A DNA stretch of 64,000 bases from an uncultured Methanobrevibacter sp. (GTDB lineage Archaea > Methanobacteriota > Methanobacteria > Methanobacteriales > Methanobacteriaceae): NCBI GenBank assembly GCA_902774685.1, contig CACYJH010000008.1:1-64000 (forward strand), in the 5' to 3' direction. A program made the translations under genes and the position numbers. Positions 18,516 through 27,685 of the stretch are shown in pieces. The notes beneath the pieces are model-generated. The model was not told where the DNA came from and did not search any database. It saw only the letters and a program-made list of their open reading frames with translations. The first letter of the stretch is position 1, and every line of letters starts with the position of its first letter.

Positions 18516-19790
18516 TTAAATCTTATGACCAATCAAATAAGTTCCAGTGGTTTCATCAATATGGACTTTAATGAATTCCCCCAATTCAACATCCTGAACC
18601 ACTACAGGAATATAGGAATCAGTTTTTGCAATGAATCCTCCTTTAGATCCTTTGCCAACCACCAATGCATTCAATTCCTTATCCTTCAATATCTTATTTT
18701 CCTCTTCAATGATTCCAAATTTAATGTCAGACAAATATTTGGACCTTCTTTTCATATCCTCAAAAGGAATGTTCTTAAGATTTGAAGATGTAGCACCTTC
18801 CCTATGCTGATATTTGGATAAGTGAATCAAATTGAATTTGATTTCCTCAATCAAATCTGCAGTCATCATGAAGTCCTCTTCAGTTTCTGTAGGATATCCT
18901 ATGATTATATCGGTAGCTAATGTAAGGTCTGGAATTTCCTCTTTGAACCTATAGACAATTTTCTTATAGTCCTCAACAGTATGATTTCTTTTCATATGCT
19001 TTAAAACCGCATCACTGCCTGACTGAATAGGCAAATGGATGAAATTGTATACCTTTTCCATCTTGAATGCATCAATCAGATCTTCAAGGTCATCACCTAT
19101 GTTCTTAGGGTGCATCATTCCAACACGTACCTTGAAATCTCCATCCAAACTGGCAACTTCCCTAATCAAATCAGCAAGCCTTTCACCAGTATCCTTACCA
19201 AATGCAGATGTATCCTGAGCAGTAAGTTCAATCTCTACACATCCATCATCAATAGCTTGCTTTGCTTCGGCAACAATATCCTTTATAGGATAGCTGTTTA
19301 AATGGCCTCTTGCAAAACGTGTACAGCAGTAGGTGCAGGCACCTAAACAGCCTTCACATATTTGGATAACATGAACATAAGGGTCTTGACGTATTTTAGG
19401 AACACAAACCTTTGGCTCATCTGAAAAACCGAACTCCCTTGACACCTCACCTGCAATTGCAGACTTAACCACATCTGCAGTCTTGTTCAATTGATGAGGT
19501 CCAATCCAAGAACAGTTTGGCCCAATGTCCTCAAGCTTTTTAGGATCCACTTCAACCATACATCCTGCAACAATGATTTCCTTGTCTGGAAATTCACTTT
19601 GCAGCCTTTTGATTCTGTTGATTACCTTACTTTCAGTAGGCAATTTTACATAACAGGTGTTGACAATGATGGCATCCGCCTCTTCCTGACTGTCAACTAT
19701 TTCAATAGAATTTGCATTCAATATACCTGCCATAATCTCAGAATCTGCCTGATTGAATGTGCATCCATAAGTTTCTATAAATACTTTCAT
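18516..19790 (-). CDS. tRNA N6-threonylcarbamoyladenosine-37 methylthiotransferase (MtaB/CDKAL1 type)
   Basis: Radical SAM enzyme that adds a methylthio group to t6A at tRNA position 37, next to the anticodon of ANN-reading tRNAs. The MiaB-type N-terminal domain has Cys10 (ETYGC), Cys46 (VNTCYVK) and a third in VAGCMVE. The radical SAM motif CLGACTYC lies near residues 148-155. A TRAM domain ends the 424-aa protein (ALVVGKGSKGG onwards). The archaeal members group with human CDKAL1. The ATG at 19790 is followed by a normal-length protein. Confidence 0.9.
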   Translation of the reverse strand: MKVFIETYGCTFNQADSEIMAGILNANSIEIVDSQEEADAIIVNTCYVKLPTESKVINRIKRLQSEFPDKEIIVAGCMVEVDPKKLEDIGPNCSWIGPHQLNKTADVVKSAIAGEVSREFGFSDEPKVCVPKIRQDPYVHVIQICEGCLGACTYCCTRFARGHLNSYPIKDIVAEAKQAIDDGCVEIELTAQDTSAFGKDTGERLADLIREVASLDGDFKVRVGMMHPKNIGDDLEDLIDAFKMEKVYNFIHLPIQSGSDAVLKHMKRNHTVEDYKKIVYRFKEEIPDLTLATDIIIGYPTETEEDFMMTADLIEEIKFNLIHLSKYQHREGATSSNLKNIPFEDMKRRSKYLSDIKFGIIEEENKILKDKELNALVVGKGSKGGFIAKTDSYIPVVVQDVELGEFIKVHIDETTGTYLIGHKI

Positions 19791-19903
19791 ATTATCATCA
19801 ATTATCTTTAATTTTCAAATATTCTCAATTCCCAAATAGGATTTAGATAAATTAGTCATTTACTGTTTCTTATTTATACAAATATGATTTAGATTTTTAG
19901 CAA

Positions 19904-20542
19904 TTAAGGCTTTTTGTTTAAAGGTTTAGCCTGAACGATATATTTGGTTAAATCATAATCATAATGATTGAACTTGACCGGTTTAGCATAAACCCTTTTG
20001 ATAACCTTTGCCTTAGCAAAACCTTTTGTGGTTTTTCTCTCTTCGGTTTTGATTACATGAACTCTTGCAACGTATTTGTCGATTTTAAGAATATCATCAA
20101 CTGCTATCTTAAAGTCACGTTCTGTTTCACATTTGAAAGAAGCGACTTTTCCATGCAAGTCAATTGAAACTCCGAAACGTGCAGGAATCTCTTCTGATGA
20201 TGCCCAAATAGTTCTTACATCTCGAGCAACAGCTTTCTTAACTCTCTTTTCATCATCAAGTTCCAAAGAAGTAATTTTAACCTTTCCAAGTTCTGATATT
20301 AAGAAATCCCCAACAGCCAACTCTTCATCAGGGAATAAGTCAATGATTGTTTTATGAGTATCTTCATGTTCACTAATGATCAACCTATATGGTTTAGGAT
20401 TGTCTTGGGTGACTCTTTCCTTATAAACAGATCCACATTCATCACATTTCAATAGGAATTCTCTGATTTCCTTTGATTTGGCATTGATGATCTTATTCTT
20501 TAAGATGACTGCTTCATCAGAACCACAAACTGGACAAACCAT
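19904..20542 (-). CDS. HVO_0476-family zinc finger protein
   Basis: 212 aa with a two-CxxC zinc finger at the N-terminus (MVCPVCGSDE and LLKCDECGSVY), followed by beta-rich domains containing GDFLISELGKVKITSLEL and RDVRTIWASSEEIPARFG. The family is found across archaea and is uncharacterised. A strong GTGAGGTGA lies before the ATG at 20542. It stands alone with a 413-bp gap upstream. RNA-related work is plausible given the fold but unproven. Confidence 0.82.
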   Translation of the reverse strand: MVCPVCGSDEAVILKNKIINAKSKEIREFLLKCDECGSVYKERVTQDNPKPYRLIISEHEDTHKTIIDLFPDEELAVGDFLISELGKVKITSLELDDEKRVKKAVARDVRTIWASSEEIPARFGVSIDLHGKVASFKCETERDFKIAVDDILKIDKYVARVHVIKTEERKTTKGFAKAKVIKRVYAKPVKFNHYDYDLTKYIVQAKPLNKKP

Positions 20543-20736
20543 ATTTTCACCTCACATTTTTTTATTTTGCATTAATAACGTAACTAAGAATAATCCAAAT
20601 GGAAAACTTAAGTAAAAGTAATAAATTAAAACATAAGAACATTAATTTTTCTCATGAAAAACTAAAAAAATAATTAAAAATAGCTATGTTATTAATTTAA
20701 ATTAATAAATTTAATTGATTATTATAATATTATAGA

Positions 20737-20757
20737 ATAAGTTCGTTATAAACTTAT
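20737..20757. promoter_or_regulatory. Inverted repeat in the HVO_0476 upstream gap
   Basis: ATAAGTT and AACTTAT form 7-bp arms with a 7-nt loop about 200 bp upstream of the zinc finger gene. It could be an operator or chance in AT-rich DNA. Confidence 0.3.
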
Positions 20758-20776
20758 GTATTGATTTTAAAAAAAT

Positions 20777-20807
20777 TATCCTAAAATCTAAAAATCATCT
20801 TAGGATA
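20777..20807 (-). terminator. Hairpin in the hacB 3' region
   Basis: TATCCTAA and TTAGGATA form an 8-bp stem with a 15-nt loop, about 150 nt past the hacB stop. It may be a second end signal after the stronger hairpin at 20885-20936. Confidence 0.35.
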
Positions 20808-20884
20808 TTAAAACATCATTCTCCAATATACCTAAAAATAAAAGAAAAAACATATTTCAAAATGATGGCATTTAAAATAAAAGT

Positions 20885-20936
20885 TTGATTAATTTAACGA
20901 ATAGTTTACCATAAAAACATAACGTTAAATAATCAA
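20885..20936 (-). terminator. Long hairpin just after hacB
   Basis: A 14-15 nt inverted repeat (TTGATTAATTTAACG against CGTTAAATAATCAA, one bulged base) with a 23-nt loop begins 20 nt after the hacB stop. On the minus strand it is followed by ACTTTTATTTT. The form suits a terminator or an mRNA 3' protective hairpin. Confidence 0.5.
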
Positions 20937-20955
20937 CCAATTGATTTAATTAAAC

Positions 20956-21441
20956 CTATTCTTTTTCTGCCAAATAATGTTTAACTAGACCACCATCAGA
21001 CAATATATTTATCATGAATTCTTTAAAAGCCTGGAATTCAACTTCAATATTTTTTGTCTCATTGACGATGATTCCCTTTTCCAAATCAACTGAAAGAACA
21101 TCACCATCATCTGCTTCAATATCTGCAACAACTACAGGCAGACCAATATTGATTGCATTCCTATAGAAGATACGTGCAAATGATTTTGCAACAATAGCTT
21201 CAACACCTGCAGCCTTGATAGCTACTGGAGCCTGTTCCCTTGAAGATCCGCAGCCGAAGTTTTCACCTGCAAGTATGATGTCACCTTGCTTAACGTTTTT
21301 AGTGAAATCCGCTCTTTCCCCTTCAAGAACATGGAGCGCCAAATCCTTTGGATTGAATGTTCTCAAATATCTTCCAGGAATGATAACGTCAGTATCAATG
21401 TTATCTCCAAAATTCCAAACTTTTCCCCTAATTTCAGCCAT
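20956..21441 (-). CDS. hacB: Small subunit of homoaconitase / 3-isopropylmalate dehydratase
   Basis: Small, swivel-domain subunit of an aconitase-family hydro-lyase, 161 aa. Family marks are [18 protein letters not shown] at 11-28 and the [11 protein letters not shown] block near 67-77. Methanogens have two such small subunits: LeuD for leucine and HacB for the homocitrate chain elongation of coenzyme B. Published work on the Methanocaldococcus enzymes ties the loop YLRT to homoaconitase; this protein has YLRT at 25-28, so I favour HacB. LeuD remains possible. Start is the ATG at 21441 (MAEIRG); an in-frame GTG at 21450 overlaps the GTGA motif. The large subunit is not in the window. Confidence 0.85.
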   Translation of the reverse strand: MAEIRGKVWNFGDNIDTDVIIPGRYLRTFNPKDLALHVLEGERADFTKNVKQGDIILAGENFGCGSSREQAPVAIKAAGVEAIVAKSFARIFYRNAINIGLPVVVADIEADDGDVLSVDLEKGIIVNETKNIEVEFQAFKEFMINILSDGGLVKHYLAEKE

Positions 21442-21546
21442 AGTATTCACTACATATATAAATATTTAAAAAAAATAAAAATTATGGAAATTAATTCCAT
21501 AACAAACAATAAAGTATTCTAACTAATTCCAATTCTTTCATTGAAC

Positions 21547-22527
21547 TTATTTTTCAATTACATAACCGTGGTTTTGAGCTTTGGTTACTTTTACACGGTC
21601 TTTACCTACTAATTCCTCTGCTGCTTTTACAACATCTTTATTGTTGTCGTCAAAGACTGTGTATAATGTAGGACCGAAGGAACTGATACCAGTACCATAA
21701 GCTCCTGCATCATCAAGGGCTTGCATAGTAGGCAAGTAATGTGGATCTAAACTGTGTTCAAGTTTATTGAACCCGACTTTTTGAAGTTCTTTAATTGCCC
21801 AACCAAAGTTAACAATGTCTTTTTCAAGCAAGAATGGGAGCAAATTCATTAATATCAAATGAGAAACTTGTTCCACTTCTGTTTTTGGAAGAGGACAGTA
21901 TGTTTGGAAAACATTTACTTCCTGTTGATCATGCATGGTTTCCTCTACTTCAGGCATAGCAAGCAAAATGTCCCATTCTTCAGGGAATTCATATCTTGCA
22001 ATCAATGTTGCAGGTTTTGCCTTGGATGCAGAGGATGGCAAGAATCCAGGTTTTTCTTCCAAGCTGTGACCTCCATCAACAATGAATCCGCCTAAATCAT
22101 GAGCAAAAGTACCGATACCAGAGGTTCCACCTCTGCCAACCATAGCACTTAAGTCTCTGCTTGAGTATTCAAGTCCTGCAGTTGCAGTCATTAAATGAGC
22201 TGTACAAACTGAGATTTGAGTTCCAGAACCTAAACCAGAGTGTGCTGGGTAAGCTTCTAAAACCTTAAAGTGGAATCCGGATTCAATATCACAGAGTTCT
22301 GCAATTTTTTCAGCAGCTTTTGGAATCTTGTCTTGACATTCTTCTACGGAATCTTGTCTAATTCCATCAGCAAATTCTAATGTATATCCTTTTTCATTGG
22401 TTTCTTCACTTTCTAATACAAATTGTGGATCGCTAAGTGCGAGACCTATACCACCATCAATTCTCTTATAAGACCCATTCATGTCGATAAGAGACATGTG
22501 TAATCTTGAAGGTGCTCTAATAATCAT
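21547..22527 (-). CDS. mptG: Beta-ribofuranosylaminobenzene 5'-phosphate synthase
   Basis: Joins 4-hydroxybenzoate or p-aminobenzoate to PRPP with loss of CO2 and pyrophosphate, a committed step of tetrahydromethanopterin synthesis, the C1 carrier of methanogenesis. The 326-aa protein has the GHMP-like fold: RAPSRLHMSLIDMNG at the N-terminus, AHSGLGSGTQISVC near 94-107 and GRGGTSGIGTFAHDLGGF near 131-148. GTGAAAAA precedes the ATG at 22527. It is co-directional with hacB, spaced about 100 bp, linking two coenzyme pathways. Confidence 0.94.
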   Translation of the reverse strand: MIIRAPSRLHMSLIDMNGSYKRIDGGIGLALSDPQFVLESEETNEKGYTLEFADGIRQDSVEECQDKIPKAAEKIAELCDIESGFHFKVLEAYPAHSGLGSGTQISVCTAHLMTATAGLEYSSRDLSAMVGRGGTSGIGTFAHDLGGFIVDGGHSLEEKPGFLPSSASKAKPATLIARYEFPEEWDILLAMPEVEETMHDQQEVNVFQTYCPLPKTEVEQVSHLILMNLLPFLLEKDIVNFGWAIKELQKVGFNKLEHSLDPHYLPTMQALDDAGAYGTGISSFGPTLYTVFDDNNKDVVKAAEELVGKDRVKVTKAQNHGYVIEK

Positions 22528-22955
22528 TTTTTCACGACCATTTTTAATTTATTCAATAACTGAATCGAATAATAAAATTTCATCTTCCTCACACGATTCA
22601 ATCATCAAATGTATAATTATAATTTAAAAAATATTTTTTTAAAAAATATTTAACAAACTTAAATGTTCACTATACTTAAATATTCATTTTAAATATATAA
22701 ACTTTATTATATATATTAAAGGGAAATTGTGGAAAAATAGAAAAAATTGTAAAAAAATAGTCAAAAGTAGAAAAATAATATATAAAACAAAAAAATTATG
22801 TATAAAAAATAGTCAAAAGATTAAGAAAAAATAAAAAAATCTTAGAAAAAATAGTCAAAATAAATAAAAACTATAAATAAAAACTATAAAAAAAGTATAA
22901 AAAAAGTATAAAAAAATAAAAAAGAAATAAAAAGAGAAAAAATTAATCAAATGAT
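22528..22955. other. AT-rich gap between tes and mptG
   Basis: 428 bp downstream of tes and upstream of mptG, both on the minus strand. The half next to tes (22735-22955) is filled with repeats of AAAAATAGT (minus-sense ACTATTTTT) and GTATAAAAAAA runs, read as transcription end signals of tes. The half next to mptG holds TATA-like runs near 22690-22715. No gene is visible. Confidence 0.5.
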
Positions 22956-24482
22956 TTATTCATCCTCTTCTTCTTTTCCAGTCTTATCATTAAATTCAGT
23001 CATTTTCTGATTTAATGGAACGGAAAATTCATCTTCAATTCCTTGTCTGTAGATAGAGTTCATTGTACAGAATGGAATAATTCTGCCGTCAGGAACTGCA
23101 TAATGGATAACGCAGTCTTTTACCCTATCGGTATCGAAGTTAAATGGATCCATGAAATGCATACAGGATACAAGTAATGAATTTACGTGGAATTCACCTA
23201 ATGCATCATAGGATTGACTTTTGAAGATATCCAATAAGATCTTTTTCATATCTAATCCAGATGGAGCTTCATCCTCATTGATGATTTTAGGAAGGTTTTT
23301 AGCAGCACTTGCTAAAACTCTGGATTTGATACCAAAACCGCCATCTTCCAATTTGTCTGTGTATTTGTTCAAGAATGACAAGAACTTGTCAATGTCAATG
23401 AAACGGGTAATAGGTATGATTTTACCATTATCCATAAAGATATAAGTAGCTGAACCACAGTGTTGGTGACAGTTTAATGTAACTGGAGGCTCTTCGTTTC
23501 TTAAAGCTCCGATGAAACTGGATACAGGTTGAACGGATGTTGCGGAATAGAAATCATCTTTTGCAATTTGACCGTCAGTCTGTTCATCAACCAATTGTAA
23601 AAAGTCAGGAATTGTGATTCTTTGCTCTTCCACTTGGTCAGATGGAGTTCTTCCAGAGAATGATACTGGCTGGAAGTTTACACCGTGAACGATGTCGATG
23701 TTTTCAATAGCAAATCTGATGATGTCACCAATTTGCTGGTCATTGACACCTTTTACAACAGTAGGTACGATTACAACACCAAGTCCTGCTTCCCTACATT
23801 TTTCAATAGCTTCCAATTTTACATTCAATAGGTTTTTGTTTCTTGCTATAAGATAAGGCTCTTCAGTGACCCCATCGAATTGCAAGTAAACAGTGTTTAA
23901 TCCTGCATCTTTCAATTCTTGAGCATAACCTTCTTTCTTAGCAATCCTAATACCGTTGGTAGCTATTTGAGTATGTGAAAATCCTTCTTCCCTTGCCATT
24001 CTGATTAAGTCAGGCAAATCTTTTCTTACGGTAGGTTCACCACCAGCATATTGAATAGCTGGAGCAGGAACAGGCTTTTCATTTCTTAAGTTCTTAAGCA
24101 TTTGACGAATTTCATCTTGAGTAGGTTCAAATAACTTTTTGGAAGTTGCTGCATTTGCAAAACATATTGGGCATTTTAAGTTGCATCTGTTTGTTACATC
24201 AATCAAACCTAATACAGTGTATGATTCATGTTCGGAACAGATACCACAGTTTTGTGGACATTTTGCAACCTTATTAACCATAGGATTTTCCAAATCTTGA
24301 GTAATGGAGTCAACTTGATCAACTCTGTCATATAACTCTGCATCACTCCAATAAGTATTATTGAACTCTCCATGTTCTGGACATTCCTTTTTAATCCAGA
24401 CTTTTCCATCCTCTTCATAAACCTCAGCATCTAAAGGTTTAAGACAGATTGGACATAAACTAGTTGTATTTTTAATATGCAC
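22956..24482 (-). CDS. tes: Tetraether lipid synthase-type radical SAM protein (Tes family)
   Basis: A 508-aa radical SAM protein of the MJ0619/Tes family, which joins the phytanyl tails of two archaeol lipids into membrane-spanning caldarchaeol. N-terminal zinc-type cysteines come first (CPICLKPL, CPEHG, CPQNCGICSEH). The radical SAM motif CNLKCPICF then lies near residues 99-107, and further cysteines in LNCHQHCGS and VSCMHF suit the extra clusters known in Tes. The start is GTG at 24482 after GGTGA. The family was earlier proposed to methylate methanopterin, so an older annotation may differ. Near carS, another lipid gene. Confidence 0.82.
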   Translation of the reverse strand: MHIKNTTSLCPICLKPLDAEVYEEDGKVWIKKECPEHGEFNNTYWSDAELYDRVDQVDSITQDLENPMVNKVAKCPQNCGICSEHESYTVLGLIDVTNRCNLKCPICFANAATSKKLFEPTQDEIRQMLKNLRNEKPVPAPAIQYAGGEPTVRKDLPDLIRMAREEGFSHTQIATNGIRIAKKEGYAQELKDAGLNTVYLQFDGVTEEPYLIARNKNLLNVKLEAIEKCREAGLGVVIVPTVVKGVNDQQIGDIIRFAIENIDIVHGVNFQPVSFSGRTPSDQVEEQRITIPDFLQLVDEQTDGQIAKDDFYSATSVQPVSSFIGALRNEEPPVTLNCHQHCGSATYIFMDNGKIIPITRFIDIDKFLSFLNKYTDKLEDGGFGIKSRVLASAAKNLPKIINEDEAPSGLDMKKILLDIFKSQSYDALGEFHVNSLLVSCMHFMDPFNFDTDRVKDCVIHYAVPDGRIIPFCTMNSIYRQGIEDEFSVPLNQKMTEFNDKTGKEEEDE

Positions 24483-24825
24483 ACTCTCACCACAATAACT
24501 AATTAATAAATGATTTTTGAAATTTATTTTTTAATAAGATTTAATATAAATTAAATTGATTTGATAAAGAAACTGATTAGAAAAAATCATGATTTCCATT
24601 ATCATATCCCAATAGAAATTAACAATTAAAATAAAGTAAGTAAATTTAGTTTATAAAAACCTTATTTTAACATAATATATTTAATATATCTTTTATTGTA
24701 TATAAAGTTAATATTAAATTAGATATCTATTATTGTAAAAAAATTTAGAATATATTAAGTAATAGAAAGAAGAAAAATAGTATTTAAGATAAAATAAAAG
24801 AAAAAATTATGTTTAGGTGCAGAAT
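24483..24825. other. Divergent promoter region of tes and the 98-aa gene
   Basis: 343 bp of AT-rich DNA between two divergent genes. TATA-like runs occur around 24665-24710 for both directions (ATATATTTAATATAT and TATATAAAG). No gene and no strong inverted repeat. Confidence 0.45.
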
Positions 24826-25122
24826 ATGAAATTAAGTGAGTGGATTAAATTAAACAACATCCCAAACAATAGAATTTTAACAATACTCGAAGAATATGAA
24901 AATATTGAACCTATAAGCTTCAACGATCCTGAAGACGTAAAGGCAGAAGTTGAAGAACACGGCTTAAGATGGGTAGCCAACAGATATGGCGTCAGTGAAA
25001 AAGAGCTTAAGGAATACGGTTGGAGATTCAGAAAACGAGACGATAAAGGTAAAAAAAGAGAAGAAACTCCAATCATAAAAACAGATGAACAAAAGCCTTT
25101 GGTAGATATTTTTGATGACTAA
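24826..25122 (+). CDS. Conserved-looking small protein of unknown function
   Basis: 98 aa, not recognised. The N-terminal 70 residues look like a compact helical domain: LSEWIKLNNIPNNRILTILE, then VKAEVEEHGLRWVANRYGVSEKELKEYGWRF, where NRYGVSEKEL resembles a helix-turn-helix turn. A basic linker (FRKRDDKGKKRE) and an acidic end follow. DNA binding is possible but unproven. The start is the ATG at 24826 after TTAGGTG; an in-frame GTG 9 nt upstream lies in that motif. It faces away from tes and converges on carS. Confidence 0.65.
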   Translation: MKLSEWIKLNNIPNNRILTILEEYENIEPISFNDPEDVKAEVEEHGLRWVANRYGVSEKELKEYGWRFRKRDDKGKKREETPIIKTDEQKPLVDIFDD

Positions 25123-25144
25123 TTCAAACTTTCATAAAGATTGA

Positions 25145-25720
25145 TTAGTACCAAACATCCTTGATTCCAAGCAAATAAGCAATAGTGTTAGCACCTAAAT
25201 GTAAAATAAGTGAAAGCAATACGATAATGATAAATAGGCTCCAACTGATTCTAACCATCAATAAAGCAAATACAAGTGCACCTAAAACAAAATCCAATTG
25301 GTCCATAAATGGAGCTGGCTGTCCACTTTGAAGACCCATTCTTCTTTTAATGAAACTTCCGACCAAATCACCAAACAATGCACCGAAAGCCATAAGGAAT
25401 CCTAAAATCAAACCGCCAACTATACTGCCATAAACATGAAGATCTATTACTCCACCGGTTAATGCGCTTAAATCTCCAAAGTATGTGCCGATTATTCCTA
25501 AAAGCACTCCAACACATGTTCCAAGGATGGTTCCGTTCATGAAACCTTTCCATGTTACCCCATTACCGATAAGCCTACGCCCATCTTTATAGTTTTTTCC
25601 ACCATCAATTGGTTTTCCTCCACCAAAAGCAAGGCCACTGAGGTTAGAAACATATGCCGGCAGCATAAAATAAACTGCACCTAAAACAGCAATGAGTAAT
25701 TTAAATATTTCAGAATCCAT
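25145..25720 (-). CDS. carS: CDP-2,3-bis-(O-geranylgeranyl)-sn-glycerol synthase (CarS)
   Basis: Activates digeranylgeranylglyceryl phosphate with CTP, giving the CDP-archaeol precursor of archaeal phospholipids. The integral membrane protein of 191 aa has about five hydrophobic segments. The family block GGKPIDGGKNYKDGRRLIG (about 33-51) and FGDLVGSFIKRRMGL near 120 mark it as CarS. The ATG at 25720 (MDSEIFKLL) has GAGG at good spacing; longer in-frame starts lack one. It ends 22 bp from the convergent 98-aa gene. Confidence 0.93.
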   Translation of the reverse strand: MDSEIFKLLIAVLGAVYFMLPAYVSNLSGLAFGGGKPIDGGKNYKDGRRLIGNGVTWKGFMNGTILGTCVGVLLGIIGTYFGDLSALTGGVIDLHVYGSIVGGLILGFLMAFGALFGDLVGSFIKRRMGLQSGQPAPFMDQLDFVLGALVFALLMVRISWSLFIIIVLLSLILHLGANTIAYLLGIKDVWY

Positions 25721-25893
25721 TATTTGCCTCAAAAAAATTTTATACAATATTCATTTATGAATATATTGTTAATTGTTAATAAATTTAAGCATGAAAAATA
25801 TTATTATGAACAGTTTTTGGAGAATATTAAAAGAAGCTCCAAAAATCTAAATTAATTTTTAAAATGATCATATAAGCTTCTAAAAATCCATAA

Positions 25894-26583
25894 TTAATTT
25901 TTTAAACGATTATAGGAAGCTTCCAATAGTTTATAAGATTCCCAAAATGCAACAGAACGCATATCTGTCTCAGGGATTTCATAAACAAATACACGAGTAC
26001 CTGTTTTAACAATAGGATTGTCTACAGTCTTGATTGATGTGCTCTTTGTAGGTCTTGTCTTGTTTCTCTTATAATAATTGAATCCAATGTCTTCAGTTAC
26101 CGTTTGAGCCAATTCAACAGATGCATTATCCATTGTTGGAGTTGCTATATAATACCCTGCACCATAATTTGGCTCGTGGTCATGGCCAATGATGACCAAA
26201 TCAGGATCCTGCTTTGCCACATCAGAAACGACATAATCATGAACAAGGGACTCCCCGTTGGCACGACCCCTGTTAAAGTCTTCAGGAGAATCAGTTACCT
26301 GAACACGATAGTTGATTACATCAACATCCCTATGAGTCAATGCAAAGAATCTGCATGCCAAAGGAAGAACGAATATATGAAGTTTCTCTCTTGAATGCAT
26401 TCCAGAAACAACTGCTATTTTTATGGAAGCATTATCTGAATATGAATGGTCAACCCTTGTAACGGAACCTAAGTCATTTTCACCTACTAGTTCAGAGCTT
26501 CCTTCTGTAAAAATAAAAAATCCGAAAACAACTGCAAGGATAATTATTAAACTTACAAGGATAATTTTAGCCTTTTTTCCCAT
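25894..26583 (-). CDS. Membrane-anchored M14/AstE-like putative metallopeptidase
   Basis: 229 aa. One transmembrane helix at about residues 6-26 leaves the rest outside the membrane. The soluble part shows VVSGMHSRE with an H-x2-E pair (His63, Glu66), FNRGRANGE with Asn104-Arg105, LVHDYVV with His115 and LVIIGHDHEPNYG with His134 and His136. HxxE, then NR, then a later His is the order seen in M14 carboxypeptidases and succinylglutamate desuccinylase-like proteins. Wall-peptide or peptide trimming would be a sensible role. I am not certain of the family. GATGATATT precedes the ATG. Confidence 0.55.
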   Translation of the reverse strand: MGKKAKIILVSLIIILAVVFGFFIFTEGSSELVGENDLGSVTRVDHSYSDNASIKIAVVSGMHSREKLHIFVLPLACRFFALTHRDVDVINYRVQVTDSPEDFNRGRANGESLVHDYVVSDVAKQDPDLVIIGHDHEPNYGAGYYIATPTMDNASVELAQTVTEDIGFNYYKRNKTRPTKSTSIKTVDNPIVKTGTRVFVYEIPETDMRSVAFWESYKLLEASYNRLKN

Positions 26584-26629
26584 AATATCATCAAAAAATT
26601 TTTAATAAATAGAATAATTAAATCAACGT

Positions 26630-27652
26630 CTAGTCCAAGTAATTCTTCATCATGATTGCAGTTCCAATAGCTGGAGCAACTGTACATTCATCATCACTAT
26701 AGAAGTCTCCCATTGACTTAACATCAAGACCTAATAGCTTAGCTGCTTCAGCACATAATATATCCTTTCCAAGGCCAGTTACAACAACCTTATCCAATCC
26801 TTCTCTTTCACTAACTTCCTTAAGACCTGAAGCGATTTGCTTAACCTGTTCCTTATGGATATAATCTGCCATTTCTTCAATGTCTTCCATTGACAAAATA
26901 TCCAAATCTGCACATACAACTCTTGAAATCCTTCTTGCAGATTCCTCTTTTGATTTGCCTGCACCATCCGCAGTAGCACAGACATAATCCTCATCCTTAA
27001 TCAAACCTAAGACATTGTATACATCAGCAGTGATTGCAAACAATTCAGAAGCGACTCTGTAATTTTCTCCATTCAAAGGAATGGAGTCAACAAAGCTTGT
27101 TAGGTTGGTTCTTAATGTTCCTGTATAGACAAGTTCTCCAGTAGCTGACCTTTCAAAATCGGTTCTGCCCTTTGCACATTCCTTTCCATCCTTGATTGGT
27201 ATGATGTCAGTGGTTGTGCTTCCAGTATCTACAAAAATGCAGTCCTTTTCAATTTCAGCAACGATTTGGGAGGTGGCAATCCAATTTGCCGCAGCAACTT
27301 CAAGAGGATTTGCCATAAGTTCTGCAAGTGACAATACCTTATCAGTACCAATGTATGCTACTGGGCAGTCAAACAATTTTTCACAAGTGGTTGCAATGTC
27401 CATCACTCCTTGTGTTTTGGTTTCAAATGCATCCACCAATTCTGCAGTCATTGAGATTCCAACTGCATCAATCTCTTCAATCGGACAGATCTTTTCAATC
27501 AAATCAATCAATGTGATTCCCAATCTGTCATTATCAGACCACATAGGCAAATATTCAAAAACCGTTTGAATATCCTTTATTTCACCATTTTCATATTCCA
27601 CAATTGCCAAATCAGTGTTTGCACCACCAATATCAAAACCTGCTACTTTCAC
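26630..27652 (-). CDS. mfnF: Methanofuran biosynthesis protein MfnF
   Basis: Joins the phosphorylated furan amine unit to gamma-glutamyltyramine, forming the ether-linked core of methanofuran, the first C1 carrier of methanogenesis. The 340-aa ASKHA-fold protein opens with VAGFDIGGANTDLAIVE, and the second phosphate loop is CIFVDTGSTTTDIIPI near 137-152. It was long annotated as a hydantoinase-like or H4MPT-linked C1 transfer protein. The start is GTG at 27652 after GGTGATAAT. mfnD lies directly upstream, supporting the assignment. Confidence 0.87.
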   Translation of the reverse strand: MKVAGFDIGGANTDLAIVEYENGEIKDIQTVFEYLPMWSDNDRLGITLIDLIEKICPIEEIDAVGISMTAELVDAFETKTQGVMDIATTCEKLFDCPVAYIGTDKVLSLAELMANPLEVAAANWIATSQIVAEIEKDCIFVDTGSTTTDIIPIKDGKECAKGRTDFERSATGELVYTGTLRTNLTSFVDSIPLNGENYRVASELFAITADVYNVLGLIKDEDYVCATADGAGKSKEESARRISRVVCADLDILSMEDIEEMADYIHKEQVKQIASGLKEVSEREGLDKVVVTGLGKDILCAEAAKLLGLDVKSMGDFYSDDECTVAPAIGTAIMMKNYLD

Positions 27653-27685
27653 ATTATCACCAAATAAGTATAATTTTCCCCTGTC

